This document shows, in pieces, positions 52,048 through 61,854 of a DNA stretch of 64,000 nucleotides. Source of the stretch: an uncultured Bacteroidales bacterium (lineage in GTDB: Bacteria > Bacteroidota > Bacteroidia > Bacteroidales > Bacteroidaceae); the NCBI GenBank assembly GCA_902798685.1, contig CADBXO010000003.1:1-64000 (forward strand), read 5' to 3'. The notes below the pieces were generated by a model that was given only the letters and a program-made list of their open reading frames with translations, was not told the origin of the DNA and did no database searches. Every line of letters begins with the position of its first letter. Within the stretch, counting starts at the first letter, position 1. Position numbers and translations under genes: made by a program.

Positions 52048-54447
52048 TCACTTGCCGATATTGGCAATTATTCGGAGGTTGAGCTGACGGCCGGTAAGAT
52101 AGTTGGGAACCGCGAACTGGGTGTTGGTTATGTCGGTAATCCAGTAGTAGGAGTTGACGTTGTTGATGCCCAGCAGGTTAAGGCCGTCAACACCTACCCA
52201 GATGTCCTTGAAAAATCCTGACTTTCCGTATATGTGCGGATGCTTGTCATAATCAAAGATCTTATATGAGAGGCCTATGTCGACACGCTTGTATGCCGGA
52301 GCGCGGAAGACCTGCTTCTCGCGGCCGCTGTGAGTGGGGCCGAAAGGCAGGCCGTCTGCCAGTGAGCAGCGGAGTGACATTTTCCAGCTTTCCCTGCGCG
52401 GGAAGTAGTCAGTGAAGTATAATGAGAGGTTGTAAAGCTGGTCGGTGGGACGCGGCAGCCACTTGCCGGCAATATTCTCCTTGGTGCTCATAAGTGAGAA
52501 TGTAAGCCAGGATGCGGTACCCGGAACGAACTCTCCGTAGAGTTTCATGTCAATACCGGCGGCATATCCGTGAGCGCAGTTCTCGCCGTAGTAAACAATC
52601 CTTACGTTATCCACGTTGTAGGGAATCAGGCGGTCCAGCTTCTTGTAGTAAATCTCAGTGGTGAACTTGAACGGGCGACCATACACCAGGAAGTCATAGT
52701 CACCTCCCAATACAAACTGTATGGAGCGTTGTGACCTGATATCCTTGTTCAGGTTGACCTGATAGATGCCGCCGGTGTTGACGGTATCCTTGATCTCCTT
52801 GTAGAAGGGTGTCTGGTGATATACTCCGGTTGAGAACCTGAAGGTAAAGTTGTCATTGAAGGCAGGAGTGAATCCTACCATCAGGCGCGGACTGAATATG
52901 ACCTCGTTGTTCCAGCTCCACCATGATGTACGCAGACCTGCGTTCAAGGTAAAGAGTCCTATTCCGGTGTTGAAACGGTAGGTATCCTGAATGAATGCGG
53001 CCGCCTTGTCATTGGACACGCCGTGGTCAGACTTGAGCGAGTAGATCATCTCCATCGGCCCGGTCTGGGTGCAGGGCAGGGTGTAGCCGGCCGAGTCACG
53101 CATCTCCCATTCCCTCATGTGGTCCGATACGCTCTCGTGGCGGTATTCCAGGCCCCAGCCGATGGTACCGGCTATGCCGGTGTCATGTGTACCCTTGAGA
53201 GATGCGGTGTAAACGGTTGATTTGAGGCGGTTACGTGCATGCTGCATGAATGAACCCACGGCCAGGCTTCCGCTGCCGGTGGCCTCATCAAGCCAGTACT
53301 GACTCAGGATATCGAATGATTCGCTCTCCCGACTGCTGAAAGCCGACAGGTTGAGGCGGTATATGGAGTTCTCCTCCTTGCGTTTAATGTCAAGAGCGCC
53401 GAACATGGTGTTGAAGCGGTCACTTTCCCAGCCGTCATAGTAGACCTTGAAGGTCTTGGGATCCTTTGCGGTACCGAACGTGGTGGTTCGGTCAGTAGGG
53501 GTGAAGTTGTATCGGTTTACTGCAGCATTGCCTATCAGACCGATCTCCCACTTGGTGTTGGGGGTCCAGCAGAGATAGGTCTGGTAATCCAGGAATGAAG
53601 GGTCATACTCACCCTTGGTATCGAGCGTACCCAGAAGATAACGGGTGGTCTTGTATCGGACACTGCCTGAGAAACTGAACTTGTCATTTCCGGCTCCCAC
53701 ATATGCGCTGGCACCCAGCAGGCTGGCTGTCAGGACCGATTCAAACTTCTGCGGACGGCGGTAGTTTATATCCAGGACCGATGACATCTTGTCGCCGTAT
53801 GCCACGCTGAAACCGCCTGTGGAGAAACTGATGGATTCAACCATGTCGGGGTTGATAAAGCTCAGACCCTCCTGCTGTCCGGCACGTACCAGCAGCGGAC
53901 GCATTATCTCGGTTCCGTTCACATAGACGCTGTTCTCATCAAAGTTGCCGCCTCGGACGTTGTACTGGCTGCTCAGCTCGTTGTGTGTGCTCACGCCGGC
54001 CTGGGTTGCAATGATTGATTCTACGGAGCCGCCGTTTGCATCGGCATTGAAACGGAGTCCTTCGGAGTTTATCTGCTGCATTCCGCCTGTCTGTCGGCGT
54101 GTGGCGTTGATGTCCACATTCTCAAGAGTGTAGTTTGAAGTGGGGAGCATGATGTCCAGCCGTACGGTATCGGGCGGACTGACTAGCGTGCGCTTGCGCG
54201 TCTCGTGACCCACCATGCGGAATATCAGGTTCAGGGTATCGGTCCGGGTATTCACGTTGAACGAATACTCGCCTTTCAGGTTGGTCATGGCTGAGTGCAG
54301 CGTGAGTTCCTCATTGACGGTGGCAAGTTCCACGGGCTGTCCGGCCTCATCGGTCACACGTCCGTAGATATACACACGATGTGCCTGCAAGGGTAGAGCC
54401 ATGCAGACAGCCAGAAAAAACAGGAATGTGTGCCGTAAGCGTTCCAT
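52048..54447 (-). CDS. TonB-dependent receptor with carboxypeptidase-like N-terminal domain
   Basis: 799 residues. After the signal peptide comes a carboxypeptidase D regulatory-like domain (YIYGRVTDEAGQPVELATV, TNLKGEYSFNV), then the plug (VESIIATQAGVSTHNELSSQ, YNVRGGNFDENSVYVNGTEI, VAYGDKMSSVLDINY) and a ~600-residue beta-barrel. No SusD-type lipoprotein is adjacent. Substrate unknown. It lies 64 bases upstream of the phosphotransferase gene on the same strand and may or may not be co-transcribed with the signalling run. Confidence 0.92.
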   Translation of the reverse strand: MERLRHTFLFFLAVCMALPLQAHRVYIYGRVTDEAGQPVELATVNEELTLHSAMTNLKGEYSFNVNTRTDTLNLIFRMVGHETRKRTLVSPPDTVRLDIMLPTSNYTLENVDINATRRQTGGMQQINSEGLRFNADANGGSVESIIATQAGVSTHNELSSQYNVRGGNFDENSVYVNGTEIMRPLLVRAGQQEGLSFINPDMVESISFSTGGFSVAYGDKMSSVLDINYRRPQKFESVLTASLLGASAYVGAGNDKFSFSGSVRYKTTRYLLGTLDTKGEYDPSFLDYQTYLCWTPNTKWEIGLIGNAAVNRYNFTPTDRTTTFGTAKDPKTFKVYYDGWESDRFNTMFGALDIKRKEENSIYRLNLSAFSSRESESFDILSQYWLDEATGSGSLAVGSFMQHARNRLKSTVYTASLKGTHDTGIAGTIGWGLEYRHESVSDHMREWEMRDSAGYTLPCTQTGPMEMIYSLKSDHGVSNDKAAAFIQDTYRFNTGIGLFTLNAGLRTSWWSWNNEVIFSPRLMVGFTPAFNDNFTFRFSTGVYHQTPFYKEIKDTVNTGGIYQVNLNKDIRSQRSIQFVLGGDYDFLVYGRPFKFTTEIYYKKLDRLIPYNVDNVRIVYYGENCAHGYAAGIDMKLYGEFVPGTASWLTFSLMSTKENIAGKWLPRPTDQLYNLSLYFTDYFPRRESWKMSLRCSLADGLPFGPTHSGREKQVFRAPAYKRVDIGLSYKIFDYDKHPHIYGKSGFFKDIWVGVDGLNLLGINNVNSYYWITDITNTQFAVPNYLTGRQLNLRIIANIGK

Positions 54448-54530
54448 TCAGATTCTTAAACGGAAAATAACGCTTTAAATTATGTGCGGCCGCTAATTCT
54501 TGCTATATTCGCAGCTATAATAACTGCAGT

Positions 54531-55058
54531 ATGGATAAATTTAGTAATCTCATAGCAACGCGCAGGAGCATGCGCAAGTTCACCACACAGAAACTCACTG
54601 AGGAGCAGAAGAAAACCATCCTTCGTGCTGCCCTGATTTCACCTACCGCCAAGAACAACCGCGGATGGGAGTTCATTGCAGTCGATGACCCCGCTACACT
54701 TGAGGCTCTCTCCAAGAGCCGTGAGATGGGTTCAGGATTCCTGGCCGAGGCAGTGTTTGCTGTGGTCGTATTGGGTGATCCCTCCAAGACAGACTGCTGG
54801 GTTGAGGACTGCTCAATTGCTGCAATTGATATGCAGCTGCAGGCCGAGGACCTGGGACTGGGCAGTTGCTGGTGCCACCAGCGTGGCCGCTTTGGCGCAG
54901 ACGGCAAGTCAACGAAGCAGTATCTGACCGAGTTGCTGGGCGTGCCCGAGCAGTACGAGCCTCTGTGCATCGTGGGATTTGGTTACAAGAACATGGACCG
55001 CAAGCCCTACGAGGACGAGAAGATAGAGTGGAGCAAAGTTCACCAGGGTAAGTTCTGA
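54531..55058 (+). CDS. Nitroreductase-family FMN protein
   Basis: 175 residues, a short nitroreductase: IATRRSMRKFTTQKLTEEQ and AALISPTAKNNRGWEF give the FMN phosphate-binding Arg and Ser/Pro/Ala-Lys-Asn loop, and GLGSCWCH the later flavin contact. It reduces nitro or quinone compounds with NAD(P)H; the physiological substrate is unknown. First of four closely packed genes with the DUF2520 protein, kdsC and maf. Confidence 0.92.
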   Translation: MDKFSNLIATRRSMRKFTTQKLTEEQKKTILRAALISPTAKNNRGWEFIAVDDPATLEALSKSREMGSGFLAEAVFAVVVLGDPSKTDCWVEDCSIAAIDMQLQAEDLGLGSCWCHQRGRFGADGKSTKQYLTELLGVPEQYEPLCIVGFGYKNMDRKPYEDEKIEWSKVHQGKF

Positions 55059-55059
55059 T

Positions 55060-55827
55060 ATGAAAATAGCGCTGATAGGAGCAGGAAACGTAGCCACATG
55101 CCTGGGCCCCAGGCTTAAGGAGGCCGGACATGAGATAACGGCGGTTTACAGCCGCACCGTTGAGTCCGCACGTGTTCTTGCTGACCGTCTTGGCGCAAAA
55201 TACACCACTGACCTTGAGGCTGTTCCGGCATCGGATGCCGCAATCGTGATGCTTAAGGATGACGCTCTCAAGGAGTTGGCTCCTGCAATTTCGGACAGCC
55301 TCAATGACACATTGCTTCTGCATACAGCAGGAAGCGTTTCCATGGATATCTGGTACACCGCCGGTGCAATGAAGTACGGTGTCCTGTATCCCATGCAGAC
55401 ATTCTCAAAAACCAGCGTGATTGACTGGAGTCAGGTGCCTCTTTTCATCGAGGGCTCATCGGACCAGACACTTAACAGTATAAGGGAACTGGCTCTTACC
55501 GTATCTCCCGATGTCACCGTTTTAAGTTCGGAGGGCCGTAAGAAACTGCATCTGGCAGCGGTGTTCACCTGCAATTTCAGCAACCATATGTATGCCATTG
55601 CTGAGCAGTTGCTGGCCGCCGAGGGGGTACCTTTCCGCGTCATGCTGCCGCTGGTGCGCGAGACCGCCCGCAAGGTGGAGACCATGAGCCCGAAGGATGC
55701 GCAGACCGGACCCGCCATACGTGGTGACCGCAAGGTGATAGACGAGCATCTTGCACTGCTTAAGGACAATCCTGAGTATGCTGAACTGTACCGTCTTATT
55801 TCAACTGACATAAACAAAAACATATGA
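55060..55827 (+). CDS. Rossmann-fold DUF2520 protein
   Basis: 255 residues. [19 protein letters not shown] is the dinucleotide-binding loop. The C-terminal helical half ([17 protein letters not shown], then [15 protein letters not shown]) is characteristic of DUF2520, related to ketopantoate and 6-phosphogluconate dehydrogenase folds. Probably an NAD(P)-dependent oxidoreductase of unknown substrate. It starts 1 base after the nitroreductase stop and overlaps kdsC by ATGA. Confidence 0.9.
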   Translation: MKIALIGAGNVATCLGPRLKEAGHEITAVYSRTVESARVLADRLGAKYTTDLEAVPASDAAIVMLKDDALKELAPAISDSLNDTLLLHTAGSVSMDIWYTAGAMKYGVLYPMQTFSKTSVIDWSQVPLFIEGSSDQTLNSIRELALTVSPDVTVLSSEGRKKLHLAAVFTCNFSNHMYAIAEQLLAAEGVPFRVMLPLVRETARKVETMSPKDAQTGPAIRGDRKVIDEHLALLKDNPEYAELYRLISTDINKNI

Positions 55828-56342
55828 TAAACTACGACCTTAACTCTATCAAAGCCCTGATCTTTGATGTTGACGGGGTGTTGAGCAAACCCATTATGTC
55901 GCTGTCACCTGAGGGTGATCCGGTACGTACCGTAAACGTGAAGGATGGTTATGCCATGCAGCTGGCCGTCAAGATGGGACTGCATCTGTGCATCATTACC
56001 GGTGCCCGTGTAGAGGAGGTACGCAAACGTTACGAAGGCCTGGGAATCCAGGATGTCTATATCTGCTCAAAGATAAAGATCAACGATTTCAACCACTTTG
56101 TCCAGAAGTATGACCTCAAGCCCGAGGAGATTCTCTACATGGGTGATGATATCCCCGACTGGCAGGTAATGAGCCAGTGCGGACTGCCCTGCTGTCCGGC
56201 CGATGCCTGCCCGGAGATCCAGTCATTGTGCAAGTACGTATCACCCTACAACGGCGGTGAGGGTTGCGTACGCGATGTCATAGAGCATGTGCTCAAGGTA
56301 CAGGGCAAGTGGATGAAGGACGACCACGCATTCGGCTGGTAA
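55824..56342 (+). CDS. kdsC: 3-deoxy-D-manno-octulosonate 8-phosphate phosphatase (KdsC-like HAD)
   Basis: 172 residues of the C0-type HAD family: FDVDGVL with the nucleophile Asp and acid Asp, [12 protein letters not shown], and the C-terminal [12 protein letters not shown] metal motif. [18 protein letters not shown] is typical of KdsC. It dephosphorylates KDO-8-P for lipopolysaccharide synthesis. In an operon with maf (1 base gap). Confidence 0.93.
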   Translation: MINYDLNSIKALIFDVDGVLSKPIMSLSPEGDPVRTVNVKDGYAMQLAVKMGLHLCIITGARVEEVRKRYEGLGIQDVYICSKIKINDFNHFVQKYDLKPEEILYMGDDIPDWQVMSQCGLPCCPADACPEIQSLCKYVSPYNGGEGCVRDVIEHVLKVQGKWMKDDHAFGW

Positions 56343-56343
56343 T

Positions 56344-56922
56344 ATGAAACTGCCCTACAAGATAGTTCTGGCATCGAATTCACCCCGCCGCCGCGAGTTG
56401 CTGGGAGGACTGGGAATAGACTTTACCGTCAAGGTGATAGGCGGTATAGATGAGTCTTGGCCGCACGAACTCAAGGGTGAGGATATTCCACTTTACATAT
56501 CACGCGAGAAAGCCGCTCCCTACAAGGCCACAATCGGGGCCGATGAACTTGTCATAACGGCCGATACCATAGTCTATGTGGACGGAGAGGTGCTGGGAAA
56601 ACCCGCCGACAAGGCCGATGCCAAGCGTATGCTCCGTATGATTTCAGGCCGCTGGCATGAGGTGATTACGGGTGTAACCCTGATGACTGCAGAGCGTGAG
56701 CATAGTTTTGCCGTAACCACAAAAGTCAAGTTCTGCAACCTGTCGGACAGCGAGATTGACTACTACATAAAAAACTACGCCCCAATGGACAAGGCCGGCG
56801 CGTATGGTATCCAGGAGTGGATAGGTTACGTGGGCGTTGAAGCCATTGAGGGCAGTTATTTCAATGTCGTGGGCCTTCCGGTCCAGCGGCTCTATCGTGA
56901 ACTCACCAAGTTCTGCAGGTAG
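56344..56922 (+). CDS. maf: Maf-family nucleotide pyrophosphatase
   Basis: 192 residues. LASNSPRRRELLGGLGI is the Maf signature, ADTIVYVDGEVLGKP the catalytic region and GAYGIQEWIGY the C-terminal motif of the YhdE (dTTP/UTP pyrophosphatase) group. It removes unwanted or modified nucleotides. Last gene of the four-gene operon; it converges on the next gene with a 3-base gap. Confidence 0.95.
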   Translation: MKLPYKIVLASNSPRRRELLGGLGIDFTVKVIGGIDESWPHELKGEDIPLYISREKAAPYKATIGADELVITADTIVYVDGEVLGKPADKADAKRMLRMISGRWHEVITGVTLMTAEREHSFAVTTKVKFCNLSDSEIDYYIKNYAPMDKAGAYGIQEWIGYVGVEAIEGSYFNVVGLPVQRLYRELTKFCR

Positions 56923-56925
56923 TCT

Positions 56926-57795
56926 TTACTTTATCTTAAGCGGTATCTGATAGCCGATAGTGGCTTCAATTGTGCCGAAGAAAGCTGTCCACGATCTTTC
57001 GTTACCCCAATAAACAGTCTGTCCATTGGTATAATAGTGCTCGTACTTGAAATTGCCGGTTAATACCGACATTCCGAAATATGCGCTTCCGCGGAAAAAC
57101 AGACCGTTGTCATTATAGTGGGTGAAACCGCCGCCAAGACCGCTGCTGATCATACTGGCATACCATGATTCAGTTGCGCCGTTGTTCAGATCGCGAATCC
57201 ATTTCAGATCGCTGATTTCACTTGTCAGACCGACATGAATGATATTATTGCTGTTAGCAGTCGGCAACAGAACTTTGAATGTACTTCCAAAGCCGCTACC
57301 TTTCAATTCTCTGGTCGGTTCGAAGTCATCTGCACTCTTATCCTCGTCAAGAGTCCACCACCATATACTTGGAGCACTTTTGAAGAAGACATCGCCTTCA
57401 AGTCTGCGCCAGCGGGCACCGATACCGATTTTACCGCCTGACATTATGAATCCTCCCAAGTCAACGAAACCTATAAGGGTTGCAGGATTCTGGTTGGTGT
57501 ACAGGCTGGGTTTCCAGAAACTTCCGGATTCCTCGGAACCGGAACTCTGTGCGGGCTTGGATGTGGCCTTGATCTCCTCAGTCATGCCGTTGGCGTAGGT
57601 GATGGTGTTCACATCACTCTTGTTGATGGTGAATGTGGGACCATCCTGGTAGTCAAAGCTTTTGTACTTGATTTCATCCTGGGTGATTTCTGAAATCTTT
57701 GCCTGGATCTCCTTGCCATCTTTCATTTTGATGACATCCTGGGCACTTGCTGTCAGTACGAATAAGGACAGCAGGAATGAGATATTCCGTTTCAT
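56926..57795 (-). CDS. Secreted/outer-membrane protein with N-terminal beta domain, function unknown
   Basis: 289 residues with signal peptide (MKRNISFLLSLFVLTASAQ). The N-terminal VIKMKDGKEIQAKISEITQDEIKYK and the following SDVNTITYANG form a small beta domain common at the start of Bacteroidales secreted proteins. The C-terminal half alternates aromatic and small residues and ends with an amphipathic strand (IGYQIPLKIK), suggesting an outer-membrane beta-barrel. No specific function can be assigned. Confidence 0.75.
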   Translation of the reverse strand: MKRNISFLLSLFVLTASAQDVIKMKDGKEIQAKISEITQDEIKYKSFDYQDGPTFTINKSDVNTITYANGMTEEIKATSKPAQSSGSEESGSFWKPSLYTNQNPATLIGFVDLGGFIMSGGKIGIGARWRRLEGDVFFKSAPSIWWWTLDEDKSADDFEPTRELKGSGFGSTFKVLLPTANSNNIIHVGLTSEISDLKWIRDLNNGATESWYASMISSGLGGGFTHYNDNGLFFRGSAYFGMSVLTGNFKYEHYYTNGQTVYWGNERSWTAFFGTIEATIGYQIPLKIK

Positions 57796-57833
57796 AAATA
57801 ATTAGGTTTGAAGTTGTTATTGAAAAAGTACTG

Positions 57834-57841
57834 CAAAAGTA
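57834..57841 (-). promoter_or_regulatory. -7 box for the secreted beta-protein gene
   Basis: TACTTTTG on the minus strand, 38 bases before the start codon. Confidence 0.4.
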
Positions 57842-57939
57842 ATGTTTTTTTTGATTTTTTAATCATTGATACATGTAAATATAAAATAGGCTGTGGTGTT
57901 TCATTTTTTTGTACCTTGCAGCCATTAACCTGTTAACTT

Positions 57940-60675
57940 ATGAAATCAAGATCAATTCTAACCATTGCGGCTCTGAGTGCTGCACTTTGTTCAACAGCCC
58001 AGAACCCGATAATCAGCACTGTATTCACCCCCGATCCCGCACCGTTCGTGTACGGTGACAAGGTGTATCTTTTTACTGATCATGATGAGAGCGGCCGCAA
58101 CCGCGACTTCAACATGAAGGACTGGATGGTGTTCAGCACCGAGGATATGGTGAACTGGACCTATCTGGGAACCCAAGTGTCAACCGCCACATTCAAGTGG
58201 GCCCGTCAGGGACAGCGCGCGTGGGCTTGCCAGGCAGTCGAGCGTAACGGCAAGTGGTACTGGTACGTATGCTGCAACAAGGCTACCGGAGGTGACGCTC
58301 TGGCAGTAGCCGTGGCCGATGACCCGCAGGGGCCCTGGACCGATGCAATAGGCGGACCGCTGGCCGAGGGATTCGGATTCATCGACCCCACCGTTTTTAT
58401 TGATGATGACGGCAAGGCTTACCTGTTCTGGGGCAACAAAGGCCTCTGGTACGGTGAGCTTAACGATGATATGGTATCGTTCAAGGACGGCTGGCAGGAG
58501 GTGCCCGGCTATCACGATCCCGAGTGCTTTGGAGAGCTCCAGTCCAAGATGAACTGGGCCAAGGGGCAGAACGAGATGATGACCCAGTATGAGGAGGGTC
58601 CGTGGGTGATGAAACGCAACGGGACTTACTACATATCATATCCTGCAGGCGGCGTTCCTGAGCATATGGCATACTCAACCGCTCCTACAATAAACGGCCC
58701 GTGGACATATCGCGGACGCATCATGGATGAGGCTGAGAACAGCTTTACCATTCATGGCGGTAACATCACCTTTAAGGGACGTGACTTCATGTTCTACCAC
58801 AACGGCGGACTGCCCGGTGGCGGCGGTTACAACCGCTCGGCTTGCGTTGAGGAGTTCAAGTGGAACGATGACGGCACATTCCCGTTCATACCTTTCACAA
58901 AGGAGGGTGTTGTTACACCTGTCAAGAACCTGAACCCCTACAAACGCGTAGAGGCCGAGACTCAGGCCGAATCTCGTGGACTCAAGGTTGACCGCCGTGA
59001 CGGCAAGGATCATTTCGTAACCGACATCAGTGACGGTGACTGGATCCGCGTACGCTCGGTTGACTTCAAGGATTGCGGCCAGAAGGCTGTAGTTGTTGTG
59101 GTAGGTGAGCAGAAGGGTAAGGGAACCATTGAGTTCTATATTGACAATATGGAGGGAGAGCCGTTCTGCAAGGTACCGGTGAACCGTGACAATGCGGGAT
59201 TCCCCACAGCTGCATTCACATATCTGATTGATACCGATGTTCAGGGTGTGCATGACTTATACCTCAAGTTCAGTTGTGAGACAGAGAATCCTTTCACTCT
59301 TGACTGGTGGCAGTTCAACTCACATGCCAACATGCCGGTGGTTCAGACCCGCTTTACGGCCGATCCCGCTCCTGTGGTAATAGATGACAAGGTATATCTC
59401 TACACCACTCATGATGAGGACGGCGCACGCGGATTCCAGATGTTTGACTGGCTGCTCTACACATCAGAGGACCTGGTCAACTGGCAGGATATGGGACCCG
59501 TTGCTTCACTTGACGATTTCAAGTATTATGACGGCAAGAACGGAGCCTGGGCAGAGCAGGTGGTTGAGGCCAACGGCGCATATTACATGTATTGCCCCAT
59601 TCACGGTCACGGCATAGGAGTACTTATGGCAGAGAAACCTTTCGGCCCCTTCTATGATCCCATAGGCGAGCCTCTGGTTTGGCAGAAAGAGAACTGGGAC
59701 GACATAGATCCCACTATTCTGATTGATGATGACGGTCAGGCCTATATGTATTGGGGTAACCCCAATCTTTACTCGGTCAAATTGGGCAAGGATATGATCT
59801 CTCTTGACGGACCTATCATCAAGCATCCCAAGATTGAGGATTACCAGGAGGGCCCCTGGATATGGAAGCATGACGACCATTACTACCTGGCATTCGCATC
59901 AACCTGCTGCCCCGAGGGTATAGGCTATGCCATGAGTGACGGCCCTGAGGGTCCTTGGGAGTATAAGGGACACTTAATGGACCATACTGTCCGTACCCGC
60001 GGCAACCATCCCGGAATCATAGAGTACAAGGGCCAGACCTATCTCTTCGGCCTTAACTATGACCTTATGCATCTTAAGACATTTGCTCATGCAGAGCAAC
60101 GTTCTGTTTCAGTGGCTGAGATACATTATAATGCTGACGGCACTATCCAGGAGGTTCCGTATTTCCTTGACAATTTCGTCAGACAGGTTATGCCGTTTGA
60201 TCCCTACCGTAAAGACAGAGAGACTGATAAGCACCGTGTTGAAGCCGAGACTATGGCATGGGGATACGGACTCAAGACTTCATATGTTGACAGTGAGTTT
60301 GAATATGACTACACCGTAGGTTATCTTCCGCGAAATATGTACGTCCATGACATTGATGACGGAGAGTACATCCTGGTACGCGGCATCAATTTTGAACGTA
60401 AGAGCCTGATCAGAAAGATACTCGGACTTAACGGTGCCGGCAAGTTGGAGGTATCTGTAGGATCAGACGTTTATGGTTCCATTGAAGTTCATTTTGACAG
60501 TCTTGACAGTCCTGTAGCGGCTATAATTCCAGTAAGACCGACCGGAGGCAAGACCGTCTTTAACAAGATTTCAGCAAGATTTAACGGGCGTGTCCGTGGA
60601 GAGCATGATCTCTATCTGGTATTCAGAGGTGCCGGAAAAGATTTGTTCACCATGGACTGGTGGAGGATGAAGTAA
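57940..60675 (+). CDS. Double GH43-CBM6 enzyme (arabinoxylan/xyloside hydrolase)
   Basis: 911 residues: signal peptide, GH43 (about 22-330), CBM6 (335-467), second GH43 (472-770), second CBM6 (780-911). Each GH43 keeps the three acidic residues: Asp in DPAPFVYGDKVYLF / DPAPVVIDDKVYLY, Asp in IDPTVFIDDDGKAY / IDPTILIDDDGQAY, and Glu in EGPWVMKRNGTYY / EGPWIWKHDDHYY. The CBM6 modules begin RVEAET and end DWW. Both halves therefore look active. Likely removes xylose or arabinose units from xylan side chains, complementing the GH10 xylanase. Not in a SusC/D locus. Confidence 0.92.
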   Translation: MKSRSILTIAALSAALCSTAQNPIISTVFTPDPAPFVYGDKVYLFTDHDESGRNRDFNMKDWMVFSTEDMVNWTYLGTQVSTATFKWARQGQRAWACQAVERNGKWYWYVCCNKATGGDALAVAVADDPQGPWTDAIGGPLAEGFGFIDPTVFIDDDGKAYLFWGNKGLWYGELNDDMVSFKDGWQEVPGYHDPECFGELQSKMNWAKGQNEMMTQYEEGPWVMKRNGTYYISYPAGGVPEHMAYSTAPTINGPWTYRGRIMDEAENSFTIHGGNITFKGRDFMFYHNGGLPGGGGYNRSACVEEFKWNDDGTFPFIPFTKEGVVTPVKNLNPYKRVEAETQAESRGLKVDRRDGKDHFVTDISDGDWIRVRSVDFKDCGQKAVVVVVGEQKGKGTIEFYIDNMEGEPFCKVPVNRDNAGFPTAAFTYLIDTDVQGVHDLYLKFSCETENPFTLDWWQFNSHANMPVVQTRFTADPAPVVIDDKVYLYTTHDEDGARGFQMFDWLLYTSEDLVNWQDMGPVASLDDFKYYDGKNGAWAEQVVEANGAYYMYCPIHGHGIGVLMAEKPFGPFYDPIGEPLVWQKENWDDIDPTILIDDDGQAYMYWGNPNLYSVKLGKDMISLDGPIIKHPKIEDYQEGPWIWKHDDHYYLAFASTCCPEGIGYAMSDGPEGPWEYKGHLMDHTVRTRGNHPGIIEYKGQTYLFGLNYDLMHLKTFAHAEQRSVSVAEIHYNADGTIQEVPYFLDNFVRQVMPFDPYRKDRETDKHRVEAETMAWGYGLKTSYVDSEFEYDYTVGYLPRNMYVHDIDDGEYILVRGINFERKSLIRKILGLNGAGKLEVSVGSDVYGSIEVHFDSLDSPVAAIIPVRPTGGKTVFNKISARFNGRVRGEHDLYLVFRGAGKDLFTMDWWRMK

Positions 60676-60687
60676 AGAGGTTTTTTG

Positions 60688-60695
60688 TATCTTTG
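60688..60695 (+). promoter_or_regulatory. -7 box for the DUF2279 gene
   Basis: TATCTTTG, 23 bases before the ATG at 60719, just after the GH43 stop. Confidence 0.5.
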
Positions 60696-60718
60696 CGGGC
60701 AATTTTGATGACTATAAG

Positions 60719-61801
60719 ATGAAGAGGTTTATTTCGTTTGCATTACTTATTGTTTTTCTGGTCCTTCCCGCATATTCTTACAATTATACCTTTGACATAG
60801 ATCCTTTCTTTACCGGAAAACCGGACGCTCTGTCTCTGACTTCCTTACAGGATAATGCTCCTGAAACAAAGAAACCTGGACTGAACAGGAGCGGTGCCAT
60901 TGTGCTGGGTACAGAGGCTCTGCTCATTACGGGTATTATGACATCCCTTTACGCCTCATGGTACTCAGGCTCGGAGTCTGGCGGATTCCACTTCTACAAT
61001 GACAACAAGGAGTGGCTGCAGATGGATAAGGCAGGTCATGCAAACTCCTGCTATAACTTTGCCAACATAGGCTACGAGGCTCTTTCCATGGCCGGTATTG
61101 ATGAGAAACGGTCCATACTGTACGGAGCGCCTCTGGGTATCACCATAATGACTCTGGTTGAGATTTTTGACGCCATGTCAAGCAACTGGGGCTTCTCATG
61201 GGGCGATATGACTGCCAACATTCTTGGAACCGGACTCTTTATGGGTCAGCAGGCTCTGTGGCATGAACAGCGCATAGCACTCAAATACTCCTATCATAAT
61301 TCAGGATTGTCCAAATATAATGTAAGCAACCCTGTTACAATGGAGAGGGATTACATAATGGGTGAGGATTGGCTTGACCGTCTGTATGAGGATTACAGCG
61401 GTATCACCATCTGGGCTGCCTGTGATGTCAAATCTCTCTTTATGGATGAAACAAGCCGATATCCCTCCTGGCTGGGCTGGGCCATCGGTTACAGTGCAGA
61501 GGGTATGACGGGTGAATACAACAACTATCAGCCTGCCGATAAAGTCGGTCTTGACGGCAACTGGGGTCGCGGCTGGGAGTATGATCCCGTGAACGCACCC
61601 GGTCAGTTGAAATACATGCCCAATGATTCTCGTCAGCGCAGGTTCTTTCTGGCTCCCGATATTGACATCTCGCGCATTCCCTGCAGGAACAAGACATTGA
61701 AACACGTCTTGAGGGTACTCAGTGCCGTAAAGATTCCCACACCTACACTCGAGTATCGGCCCGGAGAGAACAGACTTGCCTGGCACTGGTTCTATTTCTA
61801 A
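60719..61801 (+). CDS. DUF2279 membrane-associated protein
   Basis: 360 residues with signal peptide. The central ~160 residues match DUF2279 (YfiM-like): a membrane segment AIVLGTEALLITGIMTSLY, WLQMDKAGHANSCYNFANIG, and FSWGDMTANILGTGLFMGQQ. The C-terminal third is soluble and aromatic. Probable envelope protein; function unknown. A hairpin repeat starts right after its stop. Confidence 0.85.
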   Translation: MKRFISFALLIVFLVLPAYSYNYTFDIDPFFTGKPDALSLTSLQDNAPETKKPGLNRSGAIVLGTEALLITGIMTSLYASWYSGSESGGFHFYNDNKEWLQMDKAGHANSCYNFANIGYEALSMAGIDEKRSILYGAPLGITIMTLVEIFDAMSSNWGFSWGDMTANILGTGLFMGQQALWHEQRIALKYSYHNSGLSKYNVSNPVTMERDYIMGEDWLDRLYEDYSGITIWAACDVKSLFMDETSRYPSWLGWAIGYSAEGMTGEYNNYQPADKVGLDGNWGRGWEYDPVNAPGQLKYMPNDSRQRRFFLAPDIDISRIPCRNKTLKHVLRVLSAVKIPTPTLEYRPGENRLAWHWFYF

Positions 61802-61802
61802 A

Positions 61803-61842
61803 AATAGTACAAAAGGGGACAGACCCCAATTGTACTATTTTT
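61803..61842. repeat. Perfect hairpin repeat between the DUF2279 gene and rnhB
   Basis: AATAGTACAA and TTGTACTATT are perfect 10-bp complements. Inside them GGGG and CCCC pair around ACAGA. The right half is identical to the copy at 15877-15911. Followed by a T tract, so it may also terminate transcription. Confidence 0.8.
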
Positions 61843-61850
61843 TAATTTTG
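61843..61850 (+). promoter_or_regulatory. -7 box for rnhB
   Basis: TAATTTTG ends 4 bases before the rnhB ATG, so transcription would begin about at the start codon. Confidence 0.35.
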
Positions 61851-61854
61851 CAGT

